From Bacteroidota bacterium (GTDB taxonomy: Bacteria; Bacteroidota; Ignavibacteria; Kryptoniales; JAKASW01): a stretch of 64,000 nucleotides of DNA. Location of the stretch: positions 1 to 64,000 of the forward strand of contig JAKAMG010000003.1 of NCBI GenBank assembly GCA_021812985.1, read 5' to 3'. The notes beneath the pieces are model-generated. The model did not search any database, had not been told where the DNA came from, and worked only from the letters and a program-made list of their open reading frames with translations. A program made the translations under genes and the position numbers. Positions 26,803-36,260 of this stretch are shown one piece after another (position 1 is the stretch's first letter; every line of letters begins with the position of its first letter).

Positions 26803-27532
26803 TCTGCATCTCCCAGATTTTCATATATACCTGCGTCTTGGTCATCGCGTGAATCAGGGACACCATTAGGCCATGGACGCCGTCAGTGAACCCTCTCCTC
26901 ATTATGAAATGTTGAAAGAATGCCCAGACCGGTTTGAAAAAGAGTTTCGGACCCGTGACCCGAATACGCTGAGACTTTTCGGCCGCTTCCAAACTCGAAT
27001 ATTCGTTTATCTTAGCCAGCGTCCCCGCGATTGTGGTATGGGTGAAGTGAATCAGTTCGCCCTTAAGATAGTCGCGCTTGCCGACGACGCTGAAGCCCTC
27101 GTGTACCTGCCTCGAGGTCAGTGTGGTCTTCGACTTCCTGAAGAGTCTCAACTGGTAATCCGGCGACCATCCGCAGCTGCGAATCACCTTTCCGAGAAAA
27201 TAATTCCGTCGCGGGACATAGAAGCCGTCAGCTTTAGAGAAATCGAGCGCCGAGAGTTCCTGCAGGAGTTCAGGCGAGACCCGCTCGTCCGCATCGACGC
27301 TCAGGACCCATTCGTTGCTCGCCTTTTGGAGTGAATAGTTCTTCTGGCTGGCATAGCCTTCCCACTTCCGCACGTAGACCTTGTCCGTGTACTCACGCGC
27401 TATCGCGACTGTCCGGTCTGAGCTCTCAGAATCCACCACGATTATCTCGTCGGCCCACTTCAGGCTCCCGAGGCAGTCCGCGATGTTCCTCTCCTCATTC
27501 CCAGCGATGACGATAGCGGATATTTTTTCCAC
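26783..27532 (-). CDS. Family 2 glycosyltransferase (WaaE/KdtX-like)
   Basis: The 249-residue GT-A enzyme starts KISAIVIAGNEERNI and has the nucleotide-binding DXD-type motif VDADE near residue 80 with EIIVVDSESSDRT before it. Its C-terminal region (RRGFTDGVHGLMVS) is typical of WaaE/KdtX proteins, which add glucose to the inner LPS core. A C-terminal hydrophobic patch suggests membrane association. Start is GTG at 27532, sharing one base with the leuS stop (TAGTG). LPS core glycosylation is the likely role, given the downstream MsbA-like exporter and waaA elsewhere in the window. Confidence 0.88.
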   Translation of the reverse strand: MEKISAIVIAGNEERNIADCLGSLKWADEIIVVDSESSDRTVAIAREYTDKVYVRKWEGYASQKNYSLQKASNEWVLSVDADERVSPELLQELSALDFSKADGFYVPRRNYFLGKVIRSCGWSPDYQLRLFRKSKTTLTSRQVHEGFSVVGKRDYLKGELIHFTHTTIAGTLAKINEYSSLEAAEKSQRIRVTGPKLFFKPVWAFFQHFIMRRGFTDGVHGLMVSLIHAMTKTQVYMKIWEMQNVRSKK

Positions 27533-30003
27533 TATTTTACCACGAAGTTAACTATGCGGTTTTGTACCACTATGGCCTTTACGATTTGCTTCCCCTCGAG
27601 ATGTCGCTTCACGTTCTCGTCTGCGAGAGCGATGGCCTTAACCGTATCCTCGGTTGAGTTTACGGGAACATTGAGTTTAGAACGGACCTTGCCGTTTATC
27701 TGCACCACCATTGTCACGCTCTCTTCAGAAATGGCTTCGGGGTCATACGTTACCCACTTTGAAGACGAAAAGATGGAGGACTTCCCTCCGCGCATCTCAT
27801 TCAGTTCCTCCGCGAGGTGAGGGGCGAAAGGCGCGAGTATCACGTTGAACTGCCGCATGACGAAATCCTGGAGGTCGGCACTGACGCTGGCGCCGCTCTC
27901 GGCCAACGTCTGGCTGTACAGGTTGACAAATTCCATCTGCGCTGCGATGGCCGTGTTGAACTTAAACTGCTCAAGGTCATCGGAGACCTTCTTAATGAGC
28001 TGGTTAAGTTTCCTGTAGACGTGCCGCTCCGCTTCATTAAGATCGTCTCCCTTGAACTCCGTCTTCTTTCCGGGGGGGATAGACTTACCCGACTCGAAGA
28101 GATCCACCACCTTATTTAGGAATCTGAAAACGCCGGTGATTCCGCGGTCGCTCCAGTCACCGCCGTCCTCGTAGGGTCCCATGAACATCAGGAACATCCT
28201 GAATGTGTCCGTGCCGTAGGAATTGAGGAATTTGTCAGTGCTGACGACGTTCCCCCGCGACTTGGACATCTTCGCGCCCATATTCGTGATGGTCCCCTGA
28301 TGGACGAGACTTTGGAATGGCTCATCGAAGTTCAGCCATCCCGCGTCCTTCAGGGCCTTGATGATGAACCGCGCATAGAGAAGGTGCATCGTCGCGTGCT
28401 CTGCCCCGCCTACATACTTGTCGACAGGAAGCCACTTCGACACCATGTCCTTATCGAAAGCCGCGCCGTCGAGATGCGGCGTCAGGTATCGAAGGAAATA
28501 CCATGACGAATCGACGAACGTGTCCATCGTGTCGACGTCCCGCTTTGCAGGCCTGCCGCATTTCGGACAGACCGTGTTGACAAACTTGTCGTTCCTGGCG
28601 AGGGGGGATTCACCGGTTGGCTTGAACTCCACATCGTACGGGAGCAGGACAGGAAGGTTTTTCTCCGGCACGGGGACCTCGCCGCAAGAGTCGCAGTAGA
28701 CGATGGGAATCGGGGCTCCCCAATAACGCTGGCGGGAAAGGAGCCAGTCTCGGATCCGGTAGTTGACCTTTCTCGATCCCGCCCCTTTCTTCTGGAGTTC
28801 GTCTGCTATGCCATCCCATACCCTAGAGCTTTCCATTCCGGTGAACGGCCCGCTGTTAACGCCTATCCCTTCTTCTATGAAAGCCGCATTGAGTGGTTCA
28901 TGGACGCTTCCATCCTTCGGCTGTACCACCACCTTGATCGGAAGCTTGTACTTCACGGCAAACTCGAAGTCTCTCTCATCATGCGCAGGAACAGCCATCA
29001 CCGCGCCGGTCCCGTAGGTCGAAAGGACGTAGTCGGCAATCCAAACAGGTATCTTTTCGCCGTTGATCGGGTTAATCGCAAACGCACCGGTGGGAACGCC
29101 GGTCTTCTCCTTGGATGTGGACGTGCGCTCGATCTCGTTTTCGTGCGCGACAAATTCCACATACTCGTCGACTTTCTTTCTGAATTCCTCCGTCGTAATC
29201 GTGCCGACGAGAGGGTGCTCGGGGGCAAGTACCACATACGTCGCGCCGAAAAGGGTGTCAGGTCGGGTCGTGAAGACGGTTATCCGCCCATCTGAACCGG
29301 CGATCTTAAACTCTATCTCCACCCCCTCGCTTCTGCCGATCCAGTTCCGCTGCATGAGCTTCGTGCGTTCGGGCCAGTCAATCCGGTCGAGTCCTTCAAG
29401 GAGTCTGTCCGCGTAAGAAGTTATCTTGAAGAACCACTGCGTCATGTCCTTGCGGATAACGGCGGTCCCGCATCGCTCACAGACCCCGTCCACAACCTGC
29501 TCGTTGGCAAGGACTGTCTGATCCTGGGGGCACCAGTTAACGGGTGCGTTCTTTCTGTAAGCCAGTCCCATCCTGTACAGCTGCAGGAACACCCATTGGG
29601 TCCACTTATAATACTCAGGTTTGGAGGTGTCTACCTCATAATCGAAGTCGTACATCGCGCCCATACTCTTGAGCTGCTCGCGAATGACATCCACGTTCTT
29701 CTGCGTGCTGTCCTTCGGATGAACGCCGGTCTTGATTGCGTAGTTCTCGGCCGGGAGCCCGAACGCGTCATAGCCGATGGGTTCGAAGACATTAAACCCG
29801 TTCATCCGCTTGAACCTGGCCCAGGTATCAGTTGGCGCAAAATTGTACCAGTGACCGATATGTAATTTGTCCGCGCTCGGGTAAAGAAACATGACGAGGC
29901 AATAAAGTTTACGCTGTGCCTCACTGAAGTCAACAGCGTAGGTCTTGTTGTCTTCCCAATATTTCTGCCACTTCTTTTCGATTGAAGCGAAATCGTATTT
30001 CAT
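27532..30003 (-). CDS. leuS: Leucyl-tRNA synthetase
   Basis: The 823-residue class Ia synthetase charges tRNA-Leu. The HIGH motif is KLHIGHW, the CP1 editing domain shows TRPDTLFGATYVV and GTGAVMAVPAHDERDFE, and the KMSKS loop is GAKMSKSRGN. A zinc-knuckle pair (CDSCGEVP and CPKCGRPA) is present. Length fits the bacterial type. The ATG at 30003 begins the usual N-terminus MKYDFASIEKKWQ; longer in-frame extensions overlap the upstream gene and are rejected. It overlaps the tyrosine-recombinase-fold gene by 4 bp (ATGA), so its translation is likely coupled to that gene. Confidence 0.97.
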   Translation of the reverse strand: MKYDFASIEKKWQKYWEDNKTYAVDFSEAQRKLYCLVMFLYPSADKLHIGHWYNFAPTDTWARFKRMNGFNVFEPIGYDAFGLPAENYAIKTGVHPKDSTQKNVDVIREQLKSMGAMYDFDYEVDTSKPEYYKWTQWVFLQLYRMGLAYRKNAPVNWCPQDQTVLANEQVVDGVCERCGTAVIRKDMTQWFFKITSYADRLLEGLDRIDWPERTKLMQRNWIGRSEGVEIEFKIAGSDGRITVFTTRPDTLFGATYVVLAPEHPLVGTITTEEFRKKVDEYVEFVAHENEIERTSTSKEKTGVPTGAFAINPINGEKIPVWIADYVLSTYGTGAVMAVPAHDERDFEFAVKYKLPIKVVVQPKDGSVHEPLNAAFIEEGIGVNSGPFTGMESSRVWDGIADELQKKGAGSRKVNYRIRDWLLSRQRYWGAPIPIVYCDSCGEVPVPEKNLPVLLPYDVEFKPTGESPLARNDKFVNTVCPKCGRPAKRDVDTMDTFVDSSWYFLRYLTPHLDGAAFDKDMVSKWLPVDKYVGGAEHATMHLLYARFIIKALKDAGWLNFDEPFQSLVHQGTITNMGAKMSKSRGNVVSTDKFLNSYGTDTFRMFLMFMGPYEDGGDWSDRGITGVFRFLNKVVDLFESGKSIPPGKKTEFKGDDLNEAERHVYRKLNQLIKKVSDDLEQFKFNTAIAAQMEFVNLYSQTLAESGASVSADLQDFVMRQFNVILAPFAPHLAEELNEMRGGKSSIFSSSKWVTYDPEAISEESVTMVVQINGKVRSKLNVPVNSTEDTVKAIALADENVKRHLEGKQIVKAIVVQNRIVNFVVK

Positions 30004-30899
30004 CTTTTCTCTGCTATAGCTTTGGTGTTTGCCATTATTTTTCTGAAAGGCATATTGCTCTTGAAGCGCATAAAGGCCTTGATTTCGTCCGAGGTCCGTC
30101 CTTCCTTCATAAGACGCACGGCGCAATAGGTGCGGAGGGAGTCGAGCCTGAGCGCGCGTCTTTGATCAATTCGGAGTCTGGAGCGCATGGCAGCGCGGAC
30201 TCCCCGAAACGACAATCTTTTTTTGGTTGCCTTCCCTGCCCGTATCGTGGTGAAGAGTGGGTGGTCCGCGGCCACGTCGCCGCGCGCATCGATGTACTCG
30301 AAGAGGGCAACCCGTGCTCTGCCGGCGACGCGTATTACTTCGTACTTCCCGCGGGTTCCTTTGGGTTTAACCCAAAGATCAACGATCTCGCCCCGCCGCC
30401 TGAGGTCTCCGACGTCAGCCCCGATAAGCTCAGAGATCGTCGCCCCACATTCATAGATGAGCATTATAAATGCGAAGTCGCGCTTTCCAAGGACCGTCCG
30501 ACGATCGATGTGGCCGATTGCACCCGCCACCTCCGTCAGCGAGACGCCGGTGATCTTGAAATTCTGAGCCGAACCATGCACTCCCCATGCGGGATTCTTG
30601 CGGAGGACGCCGAGCTCCACGAGAAATTCGCAGAACCTCCTGGAGGCAGTCATGTATGTGTTCACTGTGTTGTTCGAAAGTCTCCGCTCATTAAGGAGCC
30701 AGAGCCTAAACTCGCTGAAATCTTCCGGTACAAACTTGAAGGTGTTCCCCTTAGCGAATTCGAGAAGTTGGTCGAGCGCCTTCCGGTACACGTGCCGCGT
30801 CGTGCCGCTCGCAAATCCCATCGAGCCTTCAAACTGCTGTACTAGAATCTGAAACTGGCTTTGCGGGAGTTTTGTTGTGGGGAACCTGTCTGATAACAT
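30000..30899 (-). CDS. Tyrosine-recombinase-fold protein lacking catalytic residues
   Basis: The 299-residue protein has the two-domain layout of XerC/XerD: a SAM-like core-binding domain (residues about 15-105) and a catalytic-type domain. By alignment from memory with XerD, the box I Arg is T154 (CGATISELIG), the box II His is D253 with Arg R256 kept (RLDSLRTYC), the third-position His is F279, and the nucleophilic Tyr position is I288. A lysine in WVKPKG may correspond to the beta-hairpin Lys. The frame is intact, so this looks like a maintained non-catalytic DNA-binding protein, not a decaying pseudogene. It overlaps leuS by 4 bp. Confidence 0.8.
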   Translation of the reverse strand: MLSDRFPTTKLPQSQFQILVQQFEGSMGFASGTTRHVYRKALDQLLEFAKGNTFKFVPEDFSEFRLWLLNERRLSNNTVNTYMTASRRFCEFLVELGVLRKNPAWGVHGSAQNFKITGVSLTEVAGAIGHIDRRTVLGKRDFAFIMLIYECGATISELIGADVGDLRRRGEIVDLWVKPKGTRGKYEVIRVAGRARVALFEYIDARGDVAADHPLFTTIRAGKATKKRLSFRGVRAAMRSRLRIDQRRALRLDSLRTYCAVRLMKEGRTSDEIKAFMRFKSNMPFRKIMANTKAIAEKR

Positions 30900-30996
30900 T
30901 TTTCAATGAATTTAACGGAGTTTTGAGTGATATCCAATGGAATTCACCGGGTGTGGTATCGGTTCCCGGCTCAACATCTAAACTCAAACAGCCCAA

Positions 30997-31040
30997 TTAT
31001 TGAAACAATAACAAGCCTTGTGTATTTTCAATTAGAAAAT
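30997..31040 (+). promoter_or_regulatory. Promoter with two overlapping palindromes before the SDR-ADH pair
   Basis: TTGAAA (31000-31005) and TATTTT (31023-31028) are exactly 17 bp apart. A perfect palindrome TTATTG-AAA-CAATAA (30997-31011) covers the -35 box, and ATTTTC-AATTA-GAAAAT (31024-31040) covers most of the -10 box and the predicted start. This is the geometry of repressor operators. The palindromes differ in sequence, so one protein need not bind both. Confidence 0.5.
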
Positions 31041-31061
31041 TTAAAAAAATTGGAAAAGGAA

Positions 31062-31820
31062 ATGATAGATTTAACCAACAAGGTCGCATTGATAACCGGA
31101 GGATCTCGAGGAATAGGTGCATCCTCGGCGGTATTGTTCGCTAAAGCCGGGGCCGACGTCGCAATTACTTATCAGGGGAGCGATTCCAAGGCTAAGGAAG
31201 TCGTCAACGAAATCAAAGGAATCGGGAAAAAGGGAGCTGCGTACAAGGGCGATAACAGCAAGGCCGAAGTTGTTAAGAACATCGTTCGCGATGTGCATAA
31301 GGAATTCGGTCGCATAGATATACTTGTGAATAACGCAGGGATTTGGACTTACGGTGAAGTCGATACCATGTCTGAAAGTGTCTGGGACCGTACGATTGAG
31401 CTTAATCTCAAGGGGACATTCCTCTTCTGCCATTACGTCGTCCCCGTCATGAGGAAGCAAGGGGGCGGATCAATTATAAATCTGTCGTCCACCGCTGGTC
31501 AGCGCGGCGAATCGCTCCACTCTCATTACGCGGCATCAAAAGGCGGCGTGATATCCTTCACAAAGAGTCTTGCAACGGAACTCGGCAAGTATAATATCAG
31601 AGTAAACAGCGTCGCCCCAGGATGGGTCGATACTGACATGAGCGCCGAAGCGCTCAACGACCCAAAGTACCGTGAGGAAGTAATCCGCTCGATACCCATC
31701 GGAAGGATTCCTACAGGCGACGATATTGCCGGACCCATCCTGTTTCTGGCTTCGGAACTTTCCAGGCATGTGACCGGTGAGATACTGAACGTAAACGGCG
31801 GCTCAGTTCTGGTAGGATAA
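31062..31820 (+). CDS. FabG-like short-chain dehydrogenase/reductase
   Basis: The 252-residue classical SDR has the NAD(P) motif TGGSRGIG, NNAG near residue 88, and catalytic residues in NLSSTAG and HYAASKGG, with the PGWVDTDM segment after them. It closely resembles FabG 3-oxoacyl-ACP reductases, but FabG-like proteins catalyse many ketone reductions and there are no fab genes nearby. ATG 31062 has AAAAGGA just upstream and begins just before the first Rossmann strand; a longer in-frame reading lacks such support. One base separates it from the next gene's TTG start. Confidence 0.9.
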   Translation: MIDLTNKVALITGGSRGIGASSAVLFAKAGADVAITYQGSDSKAKEVVNEIKGIGKKGAAYKGDNSKAEVVKNIVRDVHKEFGRIDILVNNAGIWTYGEVDTMSESVWDRTIELNLKGTFLFCHYVVPVMRKQGGGSIINLSSTAGQRGESLHSHYAASKGGVISFTKSLATELGKYNIRVNSVAPGWVDTDMSAEALNDPKYREEVIRSIPIGRIPTGDDIAGPILFLASELSRHVTGEILNVNGGSVLVG

Positions 31821-31821
31821 C

Positions 31822-32850
31822 TTGAAGGCCATAAGAATCCGCGAGCACGGCGGCCCCGATAAGCTCCTCATTGACGAAATAGACGCTCCTTCGCCAAAAT
31901 CCGATGAAGTAACCGTAAAGATTGCGGCCACGTCCGTCAACCACCTCGACATCTGGGTCCGCAATGGGATGAGGAATCTGAGGTTGCCGCTTCCGATGAT
32001 ACTCGGTTCGGATGGCGCCGGCACTGTCGCGGACACCGGCTCTGAGATCACCGATATGAAACCGGGAGACAGAGTCCTCGTCTCTCCCGGCAGATCTTGC
32101 GGCAAGTGTGAGGAATGCCTTAGCGGCCGTGATAATTTCTGTCGCGAGTACCGAATTCTGGGCGAACACTGCGACGGAACTGACGCGGAATTCGTCGTCG
32201 CCAGGCGCGACAACATCATCCCTCTTCCACCAAGCATTCCATTTGAAGACGCGGCGGCTTCCTCGCTGGTGTTCATGACAGCCTATCAGATGCTGGTAGA
32301 CAGGGCCGGCATCCGGCCCCTCGAGGAGGTGCTTATACTCGGCGCGAGCAGCGGTATTGGAACAGCTGCCATACAAATCGCGAAGCTTTACGGCGCGAGA
32401 GTGATTGCTGTTGCGGGTTCGGACGAAAAACTCGAAAAGGCCAGGATGCTCGGCGCGGACGAGACAATTAACTACACGTCCGAGGACATATCGGATAAAG
32501 TTAGAAAGATCACTGACAAACGCGGCGTCGACATCGTTTTTGAGCACACCGGACAGTCCACATGGGGCCACAGCATACTGTCCGCAAGAAGAGGCGGCAG
32601 GATCGTGACGTGCGGCGCCACAACGGGGTTCGAGGCCGTGACCGACCTTCGATACGTCTTCTCAAAACAGCTTTCCATATTCGGGAGCACAATGGCGGGA
32701 AGAAGTAAACTCTTCACCATGATCGAACTCATGGAGAAGAAGAAATTCAAAGCCGTGATCCACTCGACCTTGCCATACTCCGAAGTAAGACTTGCCCATA
32801 GCATCGTGGAGAACAGAGAACACTTCGGGAAGATAGTCCTGACCTTTTAG
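31822..32850 (+). CDS. Zinc-type alcohol dehydrogenase-like (MDR) oxidoreductase
   Basis: The 342-residue medium-chain dehydrogenase has the structural-zinc cysteines C93, C96, C99 and C107 (RSCGKCEECL) and the NAD(P) motif LGASSGIGTAAIQIAK. The catalytic zinc site looks changed: the usual Cys near residue 38 is in SVNHLD and the usual GHE is GSDGAG. It is therefore probably a quinone-oxidoreductase-like reductase rather than a classical alcohol dehydrogenase. Start is TTG at 31822. It is cotranscribed with the preceding SDR, and the pair probably handles a common carbonyl or alcohol substrate. Confidence 0.88.
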   Translation: MKAIRIREHGGPDKLLIDEIDAPSPKSDEVTVKIAATSVNHLDIWVRNGMRNLRLPLPMILGSDGAGTVADTGSEITDMKPGDRVLVSPGRSCGKCEECLSGRDNFCREYRILGEHCDGTDAEFVVARRDNIIPLPPSIPFEDAAASSLVFMTAYQMLVDRAGIRPLEEVLILGASSGIGTAAIQIAKLYGARVIAVAGSDEKLEKARMLGADETINYTSEDISDKVRKITDKRGVDIVFEHTGQSTWGHSILSARRGGRIVTCGATTGFEAVTDLRYVFSKQLSIFGSTMAGRSKLFTMIELMEKKKFKAVIHSTLPYSEVRLAHSIVENREHFGKIVLTF

Positions 32851-32932
32851 AAGTTCTCGGGACCCACACCGGCCGCATTCGAACAATTAATCCCAAATTC
32901 GCTTATCTTTAATGAAAGCCTGAAATAGAAAA

Positions 32933-33985
32933 ATGAAACACTCCGGAGTAATATCAAGGTACTGGGAGTACCTTCCCTTCCCTAAGGACACGAAAGCGGT
33001 CACGCTACTCGAGGGAGCTACTCCTCTCATCGAAGCCGACAATTTGCAGAAGGCGCTCGGCGCTCCGTGCAAAATATTTCTGAAGTTTGAGGGAGCGAAC
33101 CCAACGGGTTCCTTCAAGGACCGTGGAATGACCGTAGCCATAACAAAAGCCATGCTTGACGGTGCCAGGGCCGTGATCTGTGCGTCGACCGGCAACACCT
33201 CGGCTTCGGCCGCGGCGTACGCCGCGAAGGCGGGACTGAAATCATTCGTGGTTCTCCCGAAGGGAAAGATAGCAATAGGCAAGCTTGCCCAGGCGCTCAT
33301 TTATGGCGCAAAGGTGATTGAGATAGACGGCAATTTCGATGAGGCACTGCAAATAGTTCGTGAAGTGGGAGAGAAGACAAACGTTGTCATCGTCAATTCG
33401 ATTAACCCTTTCAGGATAGAAGGACAAAAGACAGCTTCTTTCGAGATAGTGGAGGCGCTTGGTGAATCGCCGACCCACCATGCTCTCCCTGTCGGCAATG
33501 CGGGCAACATAACTGCATACTGGAAGGGTTACGTGGAGTGGGGTGCGCGTCACGGCACGAGCCTTCCAAAGATGCTCGGCTTCCAGGCCGCCGGTGCCGC
33601 GCCAATTGTCACAGGAAAGATCGTGGAACACCCTGAGACCGTCGCTACTGCGATCAGGATCGGCAACCCTGCGAGCTGGAAACAGGCCGTCCAGGCGCTC
33701 GAAGAATCGGGCGGACAGATTGATTCCGTCTCGGATGCGGAAATACTCGAGGCTCAGAGACTAATAGCTTCGACGGAAGGCATCTTCTGTGAACCCGCCT
33801 CAGCATCGTCAGTCGCGGGAATCAGAAAGCTTATCGCCAGGAAATACTTCACCGACAAAGACAGCGTAGTCTGCACTCTCACCGGAAACGGGCTGAAGGA
33901 TCCCGATACGGCGTCCAAGGATGTACCCCCGCCAATATCGGTGAAACCTCGGCTAGAAGATGTTCTTGATATAATTCTAAACTGA
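32933..33985 (+). CDS. thrC: Threonine synthase
   Basis: ThrC converts O-phosphohomoserine to threonine with PLP. The 350-residue protein has PLP lysine K62 in TGSFKDRGM, the substrate loop [15 protein letters not shown] and the phosphate-binding glycine region LPVGNAGNI. It belongs to the short class of bacterial threonine synthases. It is the first of a thrC-lysC-argC-argB run, in which aspartate kinase feeds the threonine branch. 82 bp separate it from the upstream dehydrogenase, where a -10-like TTATCT is seen without a convincing -35. Confidence 0.95.
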   Translation: MKHSGVISRYWEYLPFPKDTKAVTLLEGATPLIEADNLQKALGAPCKIFLKFEGANPTGSFKDRGMTVAITKAMLDGARAVICASTGNTSASAAAYAAKAGLKSFVVLPKGKIAIGKLAQALIYGAKVIEIDGNFDEALQIVREVGEKTNVVIVNSINPFRIEGQKTASFEIVEALGESPTHHALPVGNAGNITAYWKGYVEWGARHGTSLPKMLGFQAAGAAPIVTGKIVEHPETVATAIRIGNPASWKQAVQALEESGGQIDSVSDAEILEAQRLIASTEGIFCEPASASSVAGIRKLIARKYFTDKDSVVCTLTGNGLKDPDTASKDVPPPISVKPRLEDVLDIILN

Positions 33986-34006
33986 ACAACAGAGAATTAA
34001 TAAAGC

Positions 34007-35239
34007 ATGCTAATCGTCCAGAAATTCGGCGGAACATCCGTCGGCACAATTGAAAGAATCAGAAATGTGGCGGAGCGGGTTTCGAGAGCCAAGAGGATGG
34101 GGCACGACGTCGTAGTCGTGGTGAGTGCCATGGCAGGTGAGACGAACCGTCTCATCGATCTTGCGAAGTCGGCGGTGCCCAAACCTGATCCGCGTGAGAT
34201 GGACGTCCTCGTCTCCACCGGAGAGCAGGTCTCCACCGCCCTGCTTTCCATGACGTTGATCTCAATGGGCTTCAAGGCCCGGTCGCTTCAGAACCACCAG
34301 GTGAGGCTTGTCACTGATTCTGCATACACCAAAGCCCATATAAAGCGAATCGATGCGCAGAAGCTGACGAGCGTTCTCAAGGAAGGGGCGATAGCCATAG
34401 TTGCCGGTTTCCAGGGGATTGACGAGCAGGGCGACATCACGACGCTTGGTCGCGGCGGTTCGGACACGACAGCGGTTGCTATCGCCGCAGCTCTGAAACC
34501 TCACGCCAGAAATGGACTTGTCTGTGAAATTTACACAGATGTCGACGGGGTTTACACAACTGATCCGAACATCGTACCACAGGCCAGGAAGCTGAAACAG
34601 ATTAGCTTCGAGGAGATGTTTGAACTCGCCAGTTCGGGCGCCAAGGTCTTGCAGACAAGATCAGTCCTCTTTGGTATGAAGTTCGATATACCGATTCACG
34701 TTAGAAGCAGTTTTAATGACAGCGAGGGTACAATGGTTGTTAATGAAACGTTGGATATGGAAAGCGTCGTAGTGACAGGCATATCATACGACAAGAACGA
34801 GGCAAAGATCACCGTCCTGCACGTGTCCGACAAGCCGGGTATTGCGCACAGCGTCTTCGCGCCTCTCGCGGAAGCCGAGATAGTCGTGGATATGATTATT
34901 CAAAGCGCAAGCAGTGACGGCTACACGGACATGAGCTTCACCGTCCCGCGCGGCGACTACGAGAAGGCGATGGCGATCTTGCAGGAGCTCGTGAAGCAAA
35001 AGAAGGCGACATACGTAGTCGGCGACGATAAAGTCTCCAAGGTCTCGCTCGTCGGCGTCGGTATGCGAACTCACTCCGGTGTTGCCGCCAAGATGTTTAA
35101 ATACCTGTCGGATGCCGGCATCAACATCCAGCTGATCTCAACGAGCGAAATCAAAATCTCCGTAGTAATAAACGAGAAGGACATGAAGAAAGCTGTGGCT
35201 GTTCTGCACAAAGGATTTGGTCTTGAAGATGCAAAGTAA
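34007..35239 (+). CDS. lysC: Aspartate kinase (monofunctional)
   Basis: LysC phosphorylates aspartate, the entry step to lysine, threonine, methionine and diaminopimelate. The 410-residue protein has the kinase start [24 protein letters not shown], and two C-terminal ACT domains (about 265-405) that normally mediate feedback inhibition, with [10 protein letters not shown] and [12 protein letters not shown]. No homoserine dehydrogenase is fused. Its 3' end overlaps argC by 11 bp. Confidence 0.95.
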   Translation: MLIVQKFGGTSVGTIERIRNVAERVSRAKRMGHDVVVVVSAMAGETNRLIDLAKSAVPKPDPREMDVLVSTGEQVSTALLSMTLISMGFKARSLQNHQVRLVTDSAYTKAHIKRIDAQKLTSVLKEGAIAIVAGFQGIDEQGDITTLGRGGSDTTAVAIAAALKPHARNGLVCEIYTDVDGVYTTDPNIVPQARKLKQISFEEMFELASSGAKVLQTRSVLFGMKFDIPIHVRSSFNDSEGTMVVNETLDMESVVVTGISYDKNEAKITVLHVSDKPGIAHSVFAPLAEAEIVVDMIIQSASSDGYTDMSFTVPRGDYEKAMAILQELVKQKKATYVVGDDKVSKVSLVGVGMRTHSGVAAKMFKYLSDAGINIQLISTSEIKISVVINEKDMKKAVAVLHKGFGLEDAK

Positions 35240-36260
35240 GTTAAGTGTTGCGATATACGGCGCTTCGGGTTACGCCGGCTACGAACTCTACCGACTACTG
35301 AAGCGGCATAGGGACGTTGAGATAAAGCATATCACGGCTGAGACATCGGCCGGAAAGAGGCTGAGCGAGTTATTCCCAACGACAGATGATGTTAAAGTGG
35401 TAAAGAATGAGGAGGTCAATACCGCCGGTTTGGACGCGGCGTTTCTCTCTCTACCGCATGGCGCCGCAAAAAGTGTCGTCGAAAGCATAGCCGGCACTTC
35501 AAAAGACATGAAGATAATCGATCTTAGCGCGGACTACAGATTCGACGACGCGGAGGAATATGAAAGGTGGTACGGTCGAAAGCACACCAGCCCCGACTTC
35601 CTCGATAATTTTGTCTACGGCCTTACTGAGGTAAACCGCGAGGCGATTTCAAGGGCGAGATTCGTCGCCAATCCGGGATGCTATCCGACGGCCACGATCC
35701 TCGGGGTTCATCCTCTGCTGAAAGGAAAAATCGCCGACCTGTCAGAGCCAATCATCATAGACGCGAAGTCCGGAGTTACCGGCGCCGGCCGCAAGCCTGA
35801 AGTTCGCCTCCTTTTCGCGGAGGTCAACGAAAACGTCTCTCCTTACAACATCGGATATGTCCACAGGCACACCGGAGAAATTGAGCAGGAACTAAAGAAA
35901 GTCGCAAAGTCAGACCTCAGGATTATTTTCTCTCCGCACCTTATGCCAATTACAAGGGGGATGCTCAACACGATTTACGTGAAGCTGAAGGGCGACATCG
36001 CCACCCCCGAACTTACGGCGCTATTTACGGAGACATACAGCAACGAACCTTTCGTGAAAGTCCTCGGCGGCGACTCGATCGCATCATTTCATCATACAAT
36101 GAACACAAACCTCTCGGTTATTTCGGTCAAGCGCGTGGAGAACTCACCCTACGCGATCGTAGTCTCATCGATAGATAATCTTGGCAAGGGCGCGGCAGGA
36201 CAGGCAGTGCAGAATTTCAACGTCATGTTCGGAATTGAAGAAACCGAGGGACTGCTGTGA
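35229..36260 (+). CDS. argC: N-acetyl-gamma-glutamyl-phosphate reductase
   Basis: ArgC reduces N-acetylglutamyl phosphate to the semialdehyde in arginine synthesis. The 343-residue enzyme has the NADP motif [11 protein letters not shown], the catalytic cysteine in [13 protein letters not shown], and late HTGEIEQEL and [10 protein letters not shown] segments. ATG 35229 begins [14 protein letters not shown]; an upstream TTG would add four residues inside lysC. It overlaps lysC by 11 bp and argB by 4 bp (GTGA). Confidence 0.96.
   Translation: MQSKLSVAIYGASGYAGYELYRLLKRHRDVEIKHITAETSAGKRLSELFPTTDDVKVVKNEEVNTAGLDAAFLSLPHGAAKSVVESIAGTSKDMKIIDLSADYRFDDAEEYERWYGRKHTSPDFLDNFVYGLTEVNREAISRARFVANPGCYPTATILGVHPLLKGKIADLSEPIIIDAKSGVTGAGRKPEVRLLFAEVNENVSPYNIGYVHRHTGEIEQELKKVAKSDLRIIFSPHLMPITRGMLNTIYVKLKGDIATPELTALFTETYSNEPFVKVLGGDSIASFHHTMNTNLSVISVKRVENSPYAIVVSSIDNLGKGAAGQAVQNFNVMFGIEETEGLL

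Noticed and set aside
29982-30845. Plus-strand ORF of 287 codons opposite the recombinase-fold gene
   Set aside because: Composition is biased and no motif is seen; the minus-strand frame has recognisable Xer-type structure and couples to leuS.
31711-32571. Minus-strand ORF of 286 codons opposite the alcohol dehydrogenase
   Set aside because: It is the antisense image of a gene with intact zinc and nucleotide motifs.
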